Shown here piece by piece: positions 47,081 to 59,739 of a stretch of DNA of 64,000 nucleotides (position 1 is its first letter; the number at the start of each line of letters is the position of its first letter). The notes below the pieces were generated by a model, which ran no database searches, was not told the DNA's origin, and saw nothing but the letters and a program-made list of their open reading frames with translations. The DNA comes from Monosporascus cannonballus (Eukaryota; Ascomycota; Sordariomycetes; Xylariales). The stretch lies in contig QJNS01000088.1 in NCBI GenBank assembly GCA_004154925.1, forward strand, positions 215,552-279,551, read 5' to 3'. The position numbers and the translations under genes were made by a program.

Positions 47081-48398
47081 ATGTCTGATAACGATTATGG
47101 AGGTAAATGAAACCCCTTTCGCATCGAGACTCACCGCGTTTTGCAATTTTTTAAACGTTAAATTTCCGGCGAGCGCTGGAGATCATGGGTACTGCCCCAT
47201 CCCTCGCCATACTTCATTTATGTTCCATTGAGACCCCGTGGCACTCAATGAATCAACTCGGTGAATTATTCTAGTCGCCCCAATGCGGTCTTTTCACGTT
47301 TCTATTGGCCCATCTGATCCCAATCTAGTACTCAGCCATAGTACACTTGCATTGTTCATTCACGATGGTCACATCCCATTCGTTCGGGCCTTGGATCAGC
47401 CGTCACTTTGTGGTCATGGGCACCTCAAGTTGTTCGTACCTACCGCGGACTCTTAAGCCTGACTTCCATATCTCAATGCGGCTGTGGACTTACGTTACTT
47501 TCTACGCGCTCGGTGTTACCTGGTTTAAGGCATGCTGTCTTCTAGTATATACCTCATACAGCGCTTTACTTACCACTCCGGCCACCAAGTCGGCAAATAT
47601 CCCTTCACTGTTACCCCTTTATCCGTGCACACCGTTCTTTCACAGCTTTCCCTTATAAATGTGTTAGACGTTTTCTTCGTCTAGGCGCAACGACGAATGC
47701 ATATCAGCCATGACGAAATCCAAGACACCTGCCTACTGCTCTTCCATCGAAAACCCCATGTCGTATCACCTCTATGATATTTAAGTTTCGCACGTGAAAC
47801 CTGCTAACGTCCGTCTGTCAGGTAACGAAGATTTGTCTCTTCCCAAAGGTATGTGATTATGCTCTTCCTACTCGAGTCCGTGCTCGTGTCGGAGAAGCGA
47901 CGCTACCAAGCCGACCTACGTATTTTCTAAGTATTCCACTCCTGTCCAGTTTGACTAATGACAGTGCAGCGACGGTCCAGAAAATAGTCAGCGAGATCCT
48001 TCCTTCCTCAAGTGGGGTCTCCTTCTCAAAGGAAGCCCGCGATCTGCTGATTGAATGCTGCGTGGAGTTCATCACTCTCGTATCATCCGAGGCCAACGAC
48101 ATTTCCGAAAAAGAAGCTAAGAAGACGATTGCATGCGACCACATTACCAAAGCCCTCGACACCCTGGGGTTCAGCGACTATGTGCCAGCAGTCCTTGAAG
48201 CTGCCGCGGCCCACAAGGAGACACAAAAGGTAGCCTTTCGTCTTCTGCTTTCCTATTTTAGTCTCTGCGTATGTTAACACCCATCAGGTCCGCGAGAAAC
48301 GCGGAAATAAGTTCGAGGAGAGTGGAATGTCAATTGAGGAGCTGCAGCGACTCCAGGAGGAACAGTTCGCTGCGGCCCGGGAGAGGCACAATGCCTGA
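47081..48398 (+). CDS. NCB2: Negative cofactor 2 beta subunit (Dr1/Ncb2)
   Basis: Four exons: 47081-47102, 47822-47848, 47970-48229 and 48288-48398 (139 aa). The two tiny first exons join to MSDNDYGGNEDLSLPKATVQ, the conserved Dr1 N-terminus, which confirms both junctions. Residues ~12-90 form an H2B/NF-YB-type histone fold (ATVQKIVSEIL, then FSKEARDLLIECCVEFI, then CDHITKALDTLGF). The basic tail KRGNKFEESGMSIEELQRLQEEQF follows, with the helix that contacts TBP in the family. With NC2-alpha (Bur6) it clamps TBP on DNA and blocks TFIIA/TFIIB recruitment. Intron 1 is 719 nt, long for a filamentous fungus. The length fits ascomycete Dr1. Confidence 0.93.
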
Positions 48399-51300
48399 GT
48401 CACATGTGTTAGTCGTCTCGATCTGATTCAGCTGCTAGGCGTTAAGGAGTTCGTGGCCGTCTCTGATCGGCCATTTCTATGAAGGGAATTCGGCCATGTG
48501 TAGGACAGGAATGGGAAAGCTGCATCGCTTGGCGTTCAGTGCGGTTCGGAGGAAGACCCTGCAGTACCGGCACCAATCATTCGGTTACGGGAGCTCAACA
48601 GTATGTATTTAATGGCAGGCACAATGTGTTATGTAATCCACCCATGATTGTCGCCTTCTTACGATCTAAGCGCATATGCTTCTGCATGCTGGAACCTGCT
48701 ACTAGGCTCTGCCGCCGGTGTGGACCGGCACCAGCTGAAAACTTATCAACTAACCAAGCGGGCCATCCACCTATCAGTATTTCGAATGACTCTCGAAGGA
48801 GTTTACATCTTTCACGGACTCAAGATAGTCGATTGCCACAACCATGGCCTGGAGCTTGCCACTTCGCCCACATATTCCGCTAACTTCCAAAGTCCGGCCC
48901 CCGTCCCCCCAGGGTTTCTCCTTTGCGTCCGTGTGGCGTGCCGCGATCCCGTACGTCACCTATCAGAGCAGCTCAAGACCGGCTGCACATAGACAGATTC
49001 TACCAAGGTTCCCATCCGGTCCGTTGCGTCTTTCCCGAATTATGCCAGCAGGCTTAGAATCTGCGGGATCAGCTCGGATAATATGAAATCGCAACACCGG
49101 CTTCCCGCTTCTTTTTGGATACCGGTGAAGAGGTCGTTTCGCGTGGTGGATAGCAAGGCTCTCCAGATCGAGAGTATCAGATCGCCGCGCAGCCGGGACG
49201 TGAGTTCTCCGCGCGCCTGCCAACAATGAGAGTCGGCAGTTTGATATCGACGAGGTTGGGCCGATATGATGGAGTGTAGCATGTCCAGGGTCCTGGCTAC
49301 CTACGATATGCAGTTTTGGGGGCCTTAACGGGTAGATAATGCTCTTCGACCCGCGCCTGTTCACCAGCGGCCTCGTCCTGGTTCATGTCTCTCCCCCTCT
49401 ACCCCTTTACCTTATTAACGTGACCACGCTCTTACCATAATGGTAGAGCCACCGCTAACCACCTACATCTATCCCATCGTTGCCATCTATATGTATCGGG
49501 TGACTTTTCGTTTTACTGGACACTGAAGAACCATAAGCCATCACTATTCGTTATTAAGCAAACATATAATATTATCGGTCAACTCTTACCATCTAATTCC
49601 CATATTTCGGCTACTGGATAAAGGTGGCTTAATGATCTTGACCAAGGTCTGCGTGACGCAGACACCTGGGCCTCTTGGTATTCGTCTCTTCTCAGGGTCC
49701 GTCATTCTTTCGGGACCCGGTAGTGGTCTCTTTCTAATTCAGTGGACCGAGACACGCCCCCAGAGGCACATGTGTCTAGGTATTTGCTGTTCTTGTCCAG
49801 AGTGAAACCGTCCCTAGGACGAAATATGAGCCTGTCCCTCGTCTTGTAGATACTATCTACTTGTTCGAGAAAGGCGCCTTTGAGGAATTCATCCACCCAG
49901 CCCATTATTGTTGGACAAGCCAGGAGAGCAAGCACGTCATCCCGCCTCGGTTCTACTGCGAGAGAAACTGTGTCACCGGTAGCTTGATACCAGGTACTCG
50001 CGTGAGTTTGCGCCAAGAGACCATGCTCCAGAAATCGCACTGCCACAACTCCATTGGAATTGTCATGTTCTGGTGACTCCTCTAAGATTTTAAGAAATAT
50101 TATTGAACATGGCTAAATGGAGTCTATGAATTAGTTTTCAAAGGGTGATGGTGATAACAGTTGTAATAAAGGTTAGAATAGGGGTAAATGGACAGACAAA
50201 TGTGGACATGTGGCTGTGCCAGCCCCTCATCCCTAACCCGGGTCAAGGTATGGAATCTGATGGGTATTAAAATTATATCAGACAATAGCCACTGAGAGCT
50301 TATGGATAAAGGCCCAGCCATGCAGTCCTACTATCACTTCATGAGCTGCATGCCCGGCCCTGCATAACGTGGATGGATAACTAGTACAATACTACCGCAA
50401 TTGTCATAGGCTTAGGTAGATCCCCCAATCTCTTTACCCTCCATCCCCATAAGAAATACCTCGCATGTGGGTCCTGTCTGCTTGTATTGGCCACGAGGCT
50501 TTGATCGAAGGGATGCCAGCTTGACATTGCCGCCAGCCCCAACGCTGCAGCAAAGTAGTAGCCTACAGGTTGCATGCGTAGTCTTATCTACTCAGAGCCA
50601 TCGAACCCGCTATAATATCTGATATATACTTTACTTAACGCAGTAAGAAAGTGGATCGTCTGATGTGCCATGTTAACCATTGCTGGGGGCCCCACTGCCT
50701 AATTCCATAGTATCACGCCTAAAAATAACCACCCGACCTCTCAGCCGGACGCCCGGGCGAGCTGACAGAAAAGCTGACCGGGTCCAATTTTGCGAGTATC
50801 AAGGCTACAGATAGAGATCAGACAATCAGCTCTTGGCAGCTACTGATTCCTATGTATGATCGGTCTCTGTTCAGAGCCTCACTAACACGAGGCTACAGTC
50901 GTTTATTATTATTTCGTTAGAAATGACAATTTAGGCATTCACAAATGTGCTAACTTGTACAACCTGTATTATCAACTAGATCTTAGGCATCAAGGTAATA
51001 GCGGCGTATTGGATCTTCGCGTAGCCTAGAGGTAGCCTCAAGCTGTGATATCTGACAGAGCTGCATTGCATTTGCTCAGAAAGATCACAGACTTACCGCC
51101 TCGATTCGCTTTGATTTAGCTTTACCTCATCACCAACTATCCTGGGTTCTTTGGAAGGGGGCACCGCCATACTTACCCCCTCATGCCATTCAATGCAACA
51201 GCCATTCTGTAGTAGAAAGTCCTGGCCAGATGCTGGTATTTAGCCCTTCCACTTGTCGAGAACTTACTCGAAGTAGCTCGTGAAATGGAGCTGCGCATTT

Positions 51301-53008
51301 CGATTAAAAATTGATGGTTGGAACAGTGCTACTTTTCTTTTGACCTATGTACGTGGCATTGCAAAAGAGAGTAGCATTCACATTTGCTCAAATCTACATA
51401 GCCAATCGCATTCGGGTACAATAAGTAGCGTGACAGCAACGGTTCAGATCATCAACCCCTTTTGCGTGATATGGTCTCGTGGTAAGCTCACTAGTTACCC
51501 CCCCTTCTTGTTACAATACTGGGCGTGATAAGCCACAGTTGATTTCAAGATGAGGGCTAAAAATGTACGGCACCACCGCCAGACGGGCGTACTTGTCCGG
51601 GGCGACCGGAGGAGACTGGGAGGAATATACCGTTTAACTTCTTGAATACCCTAGGCTCAGCGTGTGGCACCTGGCCAGCTTTCTCGATCATATAATAAAT
51701 AACGGGTTATTATACAGGGAAAATCTGTCCTACGGCAGTCGCTCGGATAGCAAAAGAAGGTTGGACTGATGTGCTTACAACAAGAGGCGTAATGGTGGTA
51801 TTGGGGAGGGTGGTAACCGCGTAACGGCTCTATGATATAAATTGATGCATGGCAGCTTCCGCAGTCTATGGCTGGCTCCTCATGGCGAAGGCTACCGTCG
51901 CGGCTACTACGCTGGTGGTTACCAGATCCGACACTGGCAAAGACGACGATGACGATGAAGACGCTGACGCGGCGTCCGGGGATGAGGACCGGGAGATGGA
52001 TGACATCAGGGAGTGAGTGAGCGAGGAAACGCCTGTGTTCCAGAATGTGAATAGGGTCTTGACATATGAATAATAAACCTCAGCATCAACTATCCAGGGT
52101 GCTCGCGATACTACACCCGTGCAATATGCAACGTATCTTCGCGGCATCCGCACTTTCCCGTCAGATAGATGGGCTTCACAGGTCGAGTTTTCTTAGGTTG
52201 ATATATATTGCACGTTGCTGGGCGGCTCTTCCTTTCAATGCCAAGAAGAGCAGCCATTGACCAATCATAGCTGCGTGTTTCTTCGGCCTACGTCACTCAA
52301 TCTCCTTTGAACCTCTTCAGCCTATTGACCACGTACCCAATGCAGCGTTAGGTATATATGCATGCATATATATGTGCACGCGTGTTTGCGACCCTGTTAG
52401 AAACAGCTTTTACCTGTTCGATTCCTCAGACGCCGAGCCCGTCGACACCATGGCAGACGTGGGTAGACTCTATCTCCAAGGTGCAATCGGAGGTAGGAGT
52501 TCAAATTGCTCTCATGGATTCCCTGGTTCCCAAAACTCCAGTAGCCATTGGCGTCTGTCCTTGGGCCGATAATTAATAAGTTACAGCGGAGCAAAGAAGG
52601 AAGCTCGGGTGTTCAATGGCAGTTTGTTGAAAAGAGGGTCGAGAGGGCCGGAAGCCTCGGGCGGCGGGAAGAGACAGCGGGGGAGGGGGACGGTAAGTAA
52701 AGCCTTGCTTACTGGGCGTTTATCGATAAAACCCGCGATAACGCATAAGCATAACTTTATTATTAGTCAAGTAATTCTTCATCTCCCTCGTCCCCGGCAA
52801 AGCAAGCCCACCAGCCTATCTGACAACTTGCGCGATATTTCTCACCACCCCCGTTTGAACCAGACCCGCGCCAATTCGCCTTCATTCATGCCGTCCCAGG
52901 GTTACAGCTCAATTCCGGCTTCTGCGCCGGTCCTGGAAGCTTGCCCCTGAAACCAGAAAACGAAAATCATACCAAGCCATCCTTTCCGATCCCGACTCCG
53001 AAGAAGTC
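48399..53008. other. 4.6 kb intergenic region, no gene recognised
   Basis: Several ORFs of 60-135 codons occur on both strands, but none resembles a family I know or shows exon context. A near-perfect 22 bp palindrome lies at 49428-49449 (GCTCTTACC/GGTAGAGC arms). The last kilobase before 53009 should hold the pantothenate kinase promoter; a CCAAT box is at about 52259-52263. Confidence 0.5.
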
Positions 53009-54759
53009 ATGACTCAAGGCACCGCCTCTCGAGCCGAGGCCGTCACAGAGAGCGCCGCTCAAGACGACAATCCCCGCGACGATGCGAGCGCGGGGACGGC
53101 TGGTACATCGCCGACCACGGGGAGGCCCCGGACTATGACCAGCACTGCCGAGATAGGCAATACCATCAGCCATCCCGGCTCCGTCAAGATCAATGTCACG
53201 GGCGCCTTCATCGTTGAATCCGGCGACCCCGGAACCCCGGCCGGAACCGTCGGCAACAACAACAACAACAACGGCCAGAGTGCCGGTGGTTACTACGAGA
53301 CCAATGACATCAGACTGCCCAACCACACGGCGGTGGTCAGCCACATAGCTGTCGATGTGAGTCTCTTCGCTGTGCATTTGCGCCCAGCCCGGAAAGCGTC
53401 CCTATATAACCAGGCGGGCGCGAGGCGGTTAGTTGTGAGCTTACAAGGGATATGCGCCGTATTAGATCGGTGGTTCTCTGGCCAAGCTCGTCTACTTCTC
53501 CCGCGAAGCGCATTCCACGGGCCCGGGCGGCAGGCTGAACTTCCAGTCGTTCGAGACGGACCGCATAGACGAGTGTATCGAATTCATGCGCCACCTGAAG
53601 GACAACCAGCTCGCCCTCAACGGCTCGAAACCCGGCGAACTATGCGTCATGGCTACGGGCGGTGGGGCATTCAAGTTCTACGACAGGATAAGGGAACGGC
53701 TGGGCGTTGACGTCCTGCGAGAAGACGAGATGGAGTGCTTAATAATAGGTCAGTCGGACCTCCGCCAGAAGTATGAAGGACGTGGACAGTTCACTAATGG
53801 TTTCTTCTATTGCAGGATTGGATTTCTTTATTACCGAGATACCCCGCGAAGTCTTTACGTATTCCGAGACGGACCCCATGCACTTTGCCTCGCCCAACGC
53901 TAATATCTACCCTTACATGCTGGTGAACATAGGATCTGGTGTCAGCATCCTCAGAGTGTCGGGGCCGCGGACTTACGAGCGTGTGGGAGGGACATCGCTA
54001 GGTGGAGGTACACTATGGGGCCTCTTGTCACTCCTCACCGGCGCCCAGAGCTTCGACGACATGCTGGACATGGCGGCCAAGGGCGACAATGCCAAAGTCG
54101 ACATGCTCGTCGGCGATATCTACGGCGCCGACTATGGCAAGATCGGGCTGAAGAGCACTACAATCGCCAGCTCCTTCGGGAAGGTATTTCGCATGAAGCT
54201 GGAGGCCGAGCACGAAGCCGAAAACAGCGGCGCGGGCATATCCACCATCGGGAGCCCTACTCCAGCCTCAGACGTCCCGGTATCATCTTCTTCACAGCCG
54301 CAGCAGCAGCGACAGCAACTTCTGCCATCGTCACATCCACCGTCCGGCGCGGCAACGGGCTGCGGATGCACAGGTTCGAGCACGTCGCAAAACAACCTCA
54401 AGGACCGCTTCTCGGACGCCGACGTCTCGCGGTCGCTGCTCTACGCCATCAGTAACAACATCGGGCAAATCGCGTACCTGCAGTCGCAGATCCACGGCCT
54501 GTCCAACATCTACTTCGGCGGCTCCTTCATCCGGGGCCATCCGCAGACCATGAACACGCTCTCGTACGCTATCAAGTTCTGGAGCAAGGGCCAGAAACAG
54601 GCCTACTTCCTGCGCCACGAGGGCTACCTAGGCGCCGTCGGCGCCTTCCTCAAGCGCCAGCCCCGCAATTGGGGCCGCCGCGCCAGCTTCGAGAGTGCCC
54701 CCGAGACCAGGCTCAGGGGCCGCCGCGGCGTGGACGGGGACGACGATGCCGTGGCGTAG
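53009..54759 (+). CDS. CAB1: Pantothenate kinase (eukaryotic type II)
   Basis: Three exons: 53009-53356, 53466-53748 and 53816-54759 (524 aa). The frame is closed by a stop upstream with no other Met before 53009. The first ~90 residues are low complexity, with a poly-Asn run. The kinase core begins at INVTGAFIVESG and runs across the first splice site into AVDIGGSLAKLVYFSR, the ATP-binding acetate/sugar-kinase-like fold. ATGGGAFKF, NIGSGVSILRV, GGTSLGGGTLWGL, and then GNNIG-type (SNNIGQIAYL) and IYFGGSFIRG motifs complete the family pattern. An insertion of ~60 residues rich in Ser, Gln, Pro and Gly (about residues 343-403) interrupts the core before DVSRSLLYAIS. It catalyses ATP-dependent phosphorylation of pantothenate, the first step of CoA synthesis, in the cytosol. 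Confidence 0.94.
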
Positions 54760-56917
54760 TAGGGATGGCACGGGAAAGCCTGCGCGCGGTTTTGGAAAAC
54801 ACGTACGGCTTGGCTGGCTGGCTGGCTGGCGTAGAAGCGGTACCTCCCCGGCGGGGCTTACACTACCGTCTTGTCTCGGTCCCAATCCACCGGCCAAGGC
54901 TTGATTATGCACTAGTTCAGCAGGCGGACGAGCGAGTACTTGCTGGAGTTCGGGGCCGGCCTATCTGGCATATGCATTCTGGCATTAGACAAACAGATAG
55001 ACACACACACACTGACAGACCTCGCGGCCTCCAGGGCGTTCGGGGGCCTCCTGATTATTGTCAGGCATCCGGTCTAATGAGTTTCCTCTTAAAAAGAGTC
55101 CCGGGGGGGGGGAGGGGGGGGATGTATATATGGGTACTTTGATGAGGCGGTCAATAATATCCTACCGCACACTACGTATTCACGACTCGCCGGCTTTTCA
55201 AAGAAGCATTATTTTCATGTTATTGCGAGGGTCGCCTCGAACGAGGCGGCTTTAGCAGATGAAGATCAAGTAAGGGACGTTAAACCGGACGCCTCGAAAA
55301 GCGTCGGCATAGCCCCGTCGCAGTACGAAACGGCCGATGATAATCCAGGCCCCAACACCATTCTCTAACCAGTATCAGGAAGCGCCTTTCCGCTCTGAAT
55401 AGCGATGTGGATGTCGTAGAGTTCTGGGCAACGTGTGGAATCCGCGTGCGTGTGGGCCGACTTGAAGGTGCACACAAACGGCATTCCAGAGGATTAGAAG
55501 AAAAGCAGACCGTGAGTGACGGCAGCGCAGCCTCTCTTCTTGGGTACTTATGCATCGGCTCGTGCAAGCTCGGAAAGACATTCGGAGAGCTCCCTCTTGG
55601 CTTTCGTCTCGATGGCCCACAAGCGCCGCGTGCCCGCTGCTGGAGATTCGCGATGGGCCCGAGCAATTCGACCGCGTCTGCTGGGACCTGTCCGGTCGGA
55701 ATATCGCCATTGTCAGCTCGTCGCCTTGCTCGGTCGAAGCCCGGAGACTCCGCGCCTGCTCCGGGGGCGGCGTCGGTTGGCGCTCACATCATTATGCAGC
55801 CGGTTCCATAGGACAGTGATCCGACTTGATCGCCCGGGCCACCTTCGTTTTTCTGTATCTGTAAAGTTAATCCAGGACAAAAGGGGTATCTTAAGATAAG
55901 GGTGAGGAAGGTCCTGAAAAATGGGAAAAGAGACAATAAGAATCGACACCCGTGTGCTTCCAACGCTCTCCCAAGGGAATGCCTATACTAAACCAGGGGA
56001 ACGGCAGGGCATCGTGTTAACGCTCCGCCAAAGTGCCTTGGTGTTTGCAATTCATTAGGGTCTATATATGCAGCTACACGGGGAAGTCGAGCACAATGCT
56101 CGCATACCTCCCGTCGGCCCTCGAAGTGGCGTCTTTGCACCCATTTTCATTGCAGGTCTCCTGGACCATACCATGAGGCCCCCTTAAGCCCCACGCCACT
56201 GCCCAGTCAGTTCTTTGGAAGCTATCGCCAACCTCGCCGTCACCAATCTAATAGTCGGCGGTGCCGGCGCTGCTCCAGCGGCTGGCTGCCGTGGCTACTG
56301 CCCGGGCCCCAGCAAATCGCACAATGAGTTCGCCGTCGGAACAACCTCACGATGGCTTCATTCTGCCGTCGCTTGGTGGAAAGCAGATGAGTGTTGGGAG
56401 TTCTTTTTCTTTTGGAGGAGAGTCTCTCCACCTCTGAGTCGGATCCTTGGTTTTGAAACCGCCTCAACTAGGCATTACCTACGTCGTGGTCCTTCATTGC
56501 ATCTTGCCTTGGTCCCTACGGATCTGGTGCGCGATAGCCATGTTACGAAAAGCAGTGGTTGGCTGGAGCTTTCCTTGCGGAATCGGACATGCTATAGAAG
56601 TTAGAGCCTTGCAATGTTTCTCGTGCGAATCGCGTGATCCTCCCATGAAGGCAGGCCCCTTGCGATTGACATTGCCACCCCGGTGCATTCTGCAAAGGTT
56701 AGACGGCATGATCCAGGTGAACCCAAGTTGTCAACAACTATACCAGTAGGCCGCAGGCGGAGCAGCAGGCATTGAGGCCCTGACGCGAAGCCGGACGTGA
56801 ATCTAGCCCGGAGAGTATACCTGCCTCCCTCGTTCCCGCATCCTCGCTTTATCAATGCCAGTCACTCCGAATCCCATCTCCCCCCTTCACCCCACAGTCT
56901 GGCCGTCTCCTCGCCAC
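54760..56917. other. Intergenic with simple repeats, no gene recognised
   Basis: Contains a (GGCT)n microsatellite at 54807-54830, a short CA run near 55007-55018 and a G-rich tract at 55103-55122 with G-quadruplex potential. No conserved coding sequence. Confidence 0.5.
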
Positions 56918-57391
56918 TCATCCCTCGCTCCCGTCCTTCTTCGTCTCGAAAAGAGGGCCCAGCAGGTTATGTGCAGCGAGCGGTACGACAGTCAGACGCT
57001 GCCTCCCCGCCGTCGGGTTCAAGAACTCCTTTGCTGAGCCCACCGCGGTGCCCAGGCGGATCTTCACGAATGGGCCAAATTTAACCTGCCTGTAGCCGTT
57101 CGTGAAATCGTACCAGCTTGTCCCCTGGGCGATCCGGTCCCCCGGTCCCAACGCGAGAGAATCGTTTGGATCCCATTGCCCCACGATGGCTGGTGTTCTT
57201 GAGTCGCGATAATCGAGCCAAGGACCAGACATGTGATGAAGTTCGCAAAAAATAGTGAACGCAGTCGCGCGACCCGGTCCAACATTCGTCAATAAAAAGG
57301 GGTCGGCTACTGGTCGACGAGTTTCCAGCCCAGTCTCTCTTATTACTATTTCGGGATAGTTGGCGTGGAATATCAAAGTTCCCTCGTTTAC
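56918..57391 (-). CDS. Possible exon of an unrecognised protein
   Basis: An open frame of about 157 codons begins after a TTAG that could be a splice acceptor (VNEGTLIFHANYPEIV) and ends at a stop after KKDGSEG. The translation looks globular and non-repetitive, with alternating hydrophobic and aromatic residues (GRATAFTIFCELHH, WYDFTNGYRQVKFGPFVKIRLG). That is unlike the Arg/Ser/Pro-rich shadow frames elsewhere in the intergenic DNA. The same strand upstream (57600-57400) has further in-frame protein-like sequence, but it carries no clear splice connection. I do not recognise the family. It could be a genuine gene, a remnant or chance. Confidence 0.3.
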   Translation of the reverse strand, partial: VNEGTLIFHANYPEIVIRETGLETRRPVADPFLLTNVGPGRATAFTIFCELHHMSGPWLDYRDSRTPAIVGQWDPNDSLALGPGDRIAQGTSWYDFTNGYRQVKFGPFVKIRLGTAVGSAKEFLNPTAGRQRLTVVPLAAHNLLGPLFETKKDGSEG

Positions 57392-58094
57392 CTAACAAGA
57401 GCTTCGACAGAGACCAGAGGTGAGAAGGACGAAACTTTAGGACGCCAAAGTAATAGAACAATGACTTCCGGGAGAGATTGCTGCGTGCGGCAGCTTGGTG
57501 GGATTCCATCTCACCAGTGGCAAGGCGCAAAGAGGGGGCGAGCCCGGCGATCGAGATGGCTGCGCATTCAGAAGCGAGGTCAAACGAACCTTGACACCGA
57601 AGGTCTATAACCTCAGCAACATGATCAGGAAAGCCACTTTGAAACCATCCCTTAATACGCTAAGGATGCCCGCATATGTTACATATAACGTATGTGAATA
57701 GAGATGGATATATCATAGGGTTCGTATTACCTTAACTAGAGTATCGTGAAATAGGGGCCGCATAACCCGTCATTCTCAGACTGAGTGGGTTATATACGTG
57801 AAGATGCAAAAGATCATCATAAACCATTCAAAGGAAAGGGATGGCTCACTGGTTCACTTGTTTGTAAATATTCATTCTGGCGTCCATCTATAACCCTCCG
57901 GCCCGAGATTACATGATTCCATAGCTAGTCAGCTATATATACTACTCCTTAGAGACCGCCGTGCAGCCCTCAACCCCGAGCCACTGGGAGGGTCCAGTGT
58001 GCTCAGGTGACCAGAGAGATCGTCCCTCGGCCCATCTAATGCCCAAAGCAACGCAACATGAAACCGAGACCAAATCAAGCTCCCCAACGCCCGC
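57392..58094. other. Intergenic, no gene recognised
   Basis: Nothing conserved beyond the possible upstream coding sequence mentioned for the neighbouring minus-strand ORF. The 3' flank of the SH3 gene lies at its right end. Confidence 0.45.
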
Positions 58095-59023
58095 TCAGAA
58101 GATTGAGTTGACGAGGTTGGAACCCATCGTGGCACCCGCGCCGAAGATAGCCGCATTTCCTAGCTTCTTACCAATTTTCTTTCCATGCTCGGCCACCTTG
58201 CTTTCACCCTGCGATTCCCCGCCGCCCTGGTTGCCCCCACCCTCCGCGACGGCCATCGGCGGTGCGGGGGCGTTATAGGGGTTCTGGGCCTGCGGGGCCG
58301 GAGCAGCGTAGCCTCCTCCGACGGGGGCTGGAGGGGCGTAGCCCTGATACTGCTGCTGCTGAGGCGGCGGCGGCTGGCCGTACATGCCAAGCTGCTGCTT
58401 CGGGGCCTCGGCCGGGTCGACGTGGACGTAGGTCTTTGGGAAGATGCCCTGGGCGCCGGTGCGCTCGTTGCGGCCCATCCACCAGTCGGCGTTCATGTAC
58501 TCGTGGACGGCGATGCGGTCGTCGCGCTCAAACGACAGGTCCCGGCTGTCGGCCGCCTGGTACCTGTACAGGGCGCGGGCGTGCGCGAGGACGGGCTTCT
58601 GCGGCGGGGGCGCGGCGGGCGGTCCCCCGCGCGCGGGGAGCGACGGCGGGCCCGTCTGCTGGTACGACGGCGGCGGCTGCGCCTGGTGGCTCGGAGGCGG
58701 GTTCTGGTTCAGCGCCATGTTCGCCATCGACTGGACGGGCGGGGTCTGCGGCGCCGGGGCGGGGGCGGGCGATGCGGCGACCGAGGGACTGCTGCGCTGC
58801 GCTCCGGTCCGGGAGAGCGGCGACTCGGCGGGTAGGAGTTTGGTGACCTGGTCGAAGACGTCGTCGCTCACGACGCCCTTCTCCAGGAGGGTTTCCAGCT
58901 CCTGGGATGGTTGCTTAGTGGTTCTTCATTCCAGACGTGGACTCAGGAGTCTGAACGCACATTTTTGATCAGACGAAGAGACTTGTTGATCGCGATTATC
59001 TCCTGGCGGTCCATTGTGACCAT
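58095..59023 (-). CDS. SH3-domain protein of the Lsb1/Pin3 type
   Basis: Two exons: 59023-58961 and 58901-58095 (289 aa with the Met at 59023, 286 with the second Met at 59014). The N-terminal helix (EIIAINKSLRLIKNELETLLEKG, split over the junction, then DDVFDQVTKLLP) is typical of fungal Lsb1/Pin3 relatives. A Pro/Ala/Gln-rich linker precedes one SH3 domain at about residues 126-183, which has the ALYRYQA start, the Trp pair in ADWWMGR, and GIFPKTYV. A Gly/Pro/Gln/Tyr-rich stretch follows, reminiscent of prion-like low complexity. The end is a basic-hydrophobic tail (GKKIGKKLGNAAIFGAGATMG). In yeast, these proteins bind Las17/WASP and modulate actin patches and prion induction. The role here is inferred from domain layout. 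Confidence 0.88.
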
Positions 59024-59739
59024 CTCGGATCCCTGGAGTTCGGGGTGGCTAGACGGTGTAGGGAAGTAATACTCGATGGACAGGTCAGCGGCTCGGGGGT
59101 TAAAGAAACTCAATTATATATATTGGCTTAGGGAGGCTAGGGGAGTTCTTAGAGGTCAGAGGGGATGTTTAAGTAGGAGGTTAAACGTTAAGGTCGCAAA
59201 GCAGGCCCCCGGGGATTTGTCTGAGCGACGTTTCCGATTAACGTACCACTATAACAAGAGCGCTGAGGCGGCAATTCCTGCCCCACCTATTTACGCACAG
59301 CGGCAGTTAGTTACAGTTAGTACAGTTAGGTTAGTGCAGTAAGGAAACTTTCCGTAACCCGGCTTGGCGATCGGCTTCCTAAAGTTAGTTAACCCACCTC
59401 CATAGGTAGTAGTGGACAGACTGCTGTGAGATGGCCTGGGACTTTCGCAATTTGACTTTCTCATCAGGGAAACACGGTTGCTGTGCAAACATTCTTTATC
59501 CGAACCGGCCTGCCAGGTCCTACAGGATTTTCAGTCGCACTTACAAATACGATCCAGTTACTACTACCTACAATAATGTCTTTTTGGGGGGCTCGTGTAT
59601 GTAGAAAAGCTCGTAATATAGCGCTTAGTCAGCTTCGAGGCAGCCTTGTAGTTTCACTGTTGGTATTTATGTCCTGACTAGTCTAGATGACGACAGTTAT
59701 TTTTTTTTTAAATCACGACTCATCCACTCGTACACGAAT
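59024..59739. other. Intergenic between SH3 gene and 2-methylcitrate dehydratase
   Basis: Promoter side of the SH3 gene and 3' flank of the next gene. A tandem TTAG-like stretch lies near 59306-59333. No gene seen. Confidence 0.5.

Noticed and set aside
49702..50046. 114-codon minus-strand ORF
   Set aside because: It has a plausible composition, but there is no recognised family, no exon context and no conserved motif. Not enough to call a gene.
51866..52153. 95-codon ORF with a Ser-rich tail
   Set aside because: The Ser run comes from a simple GAY/GAC-type repeat on the opposite strand. No other support.
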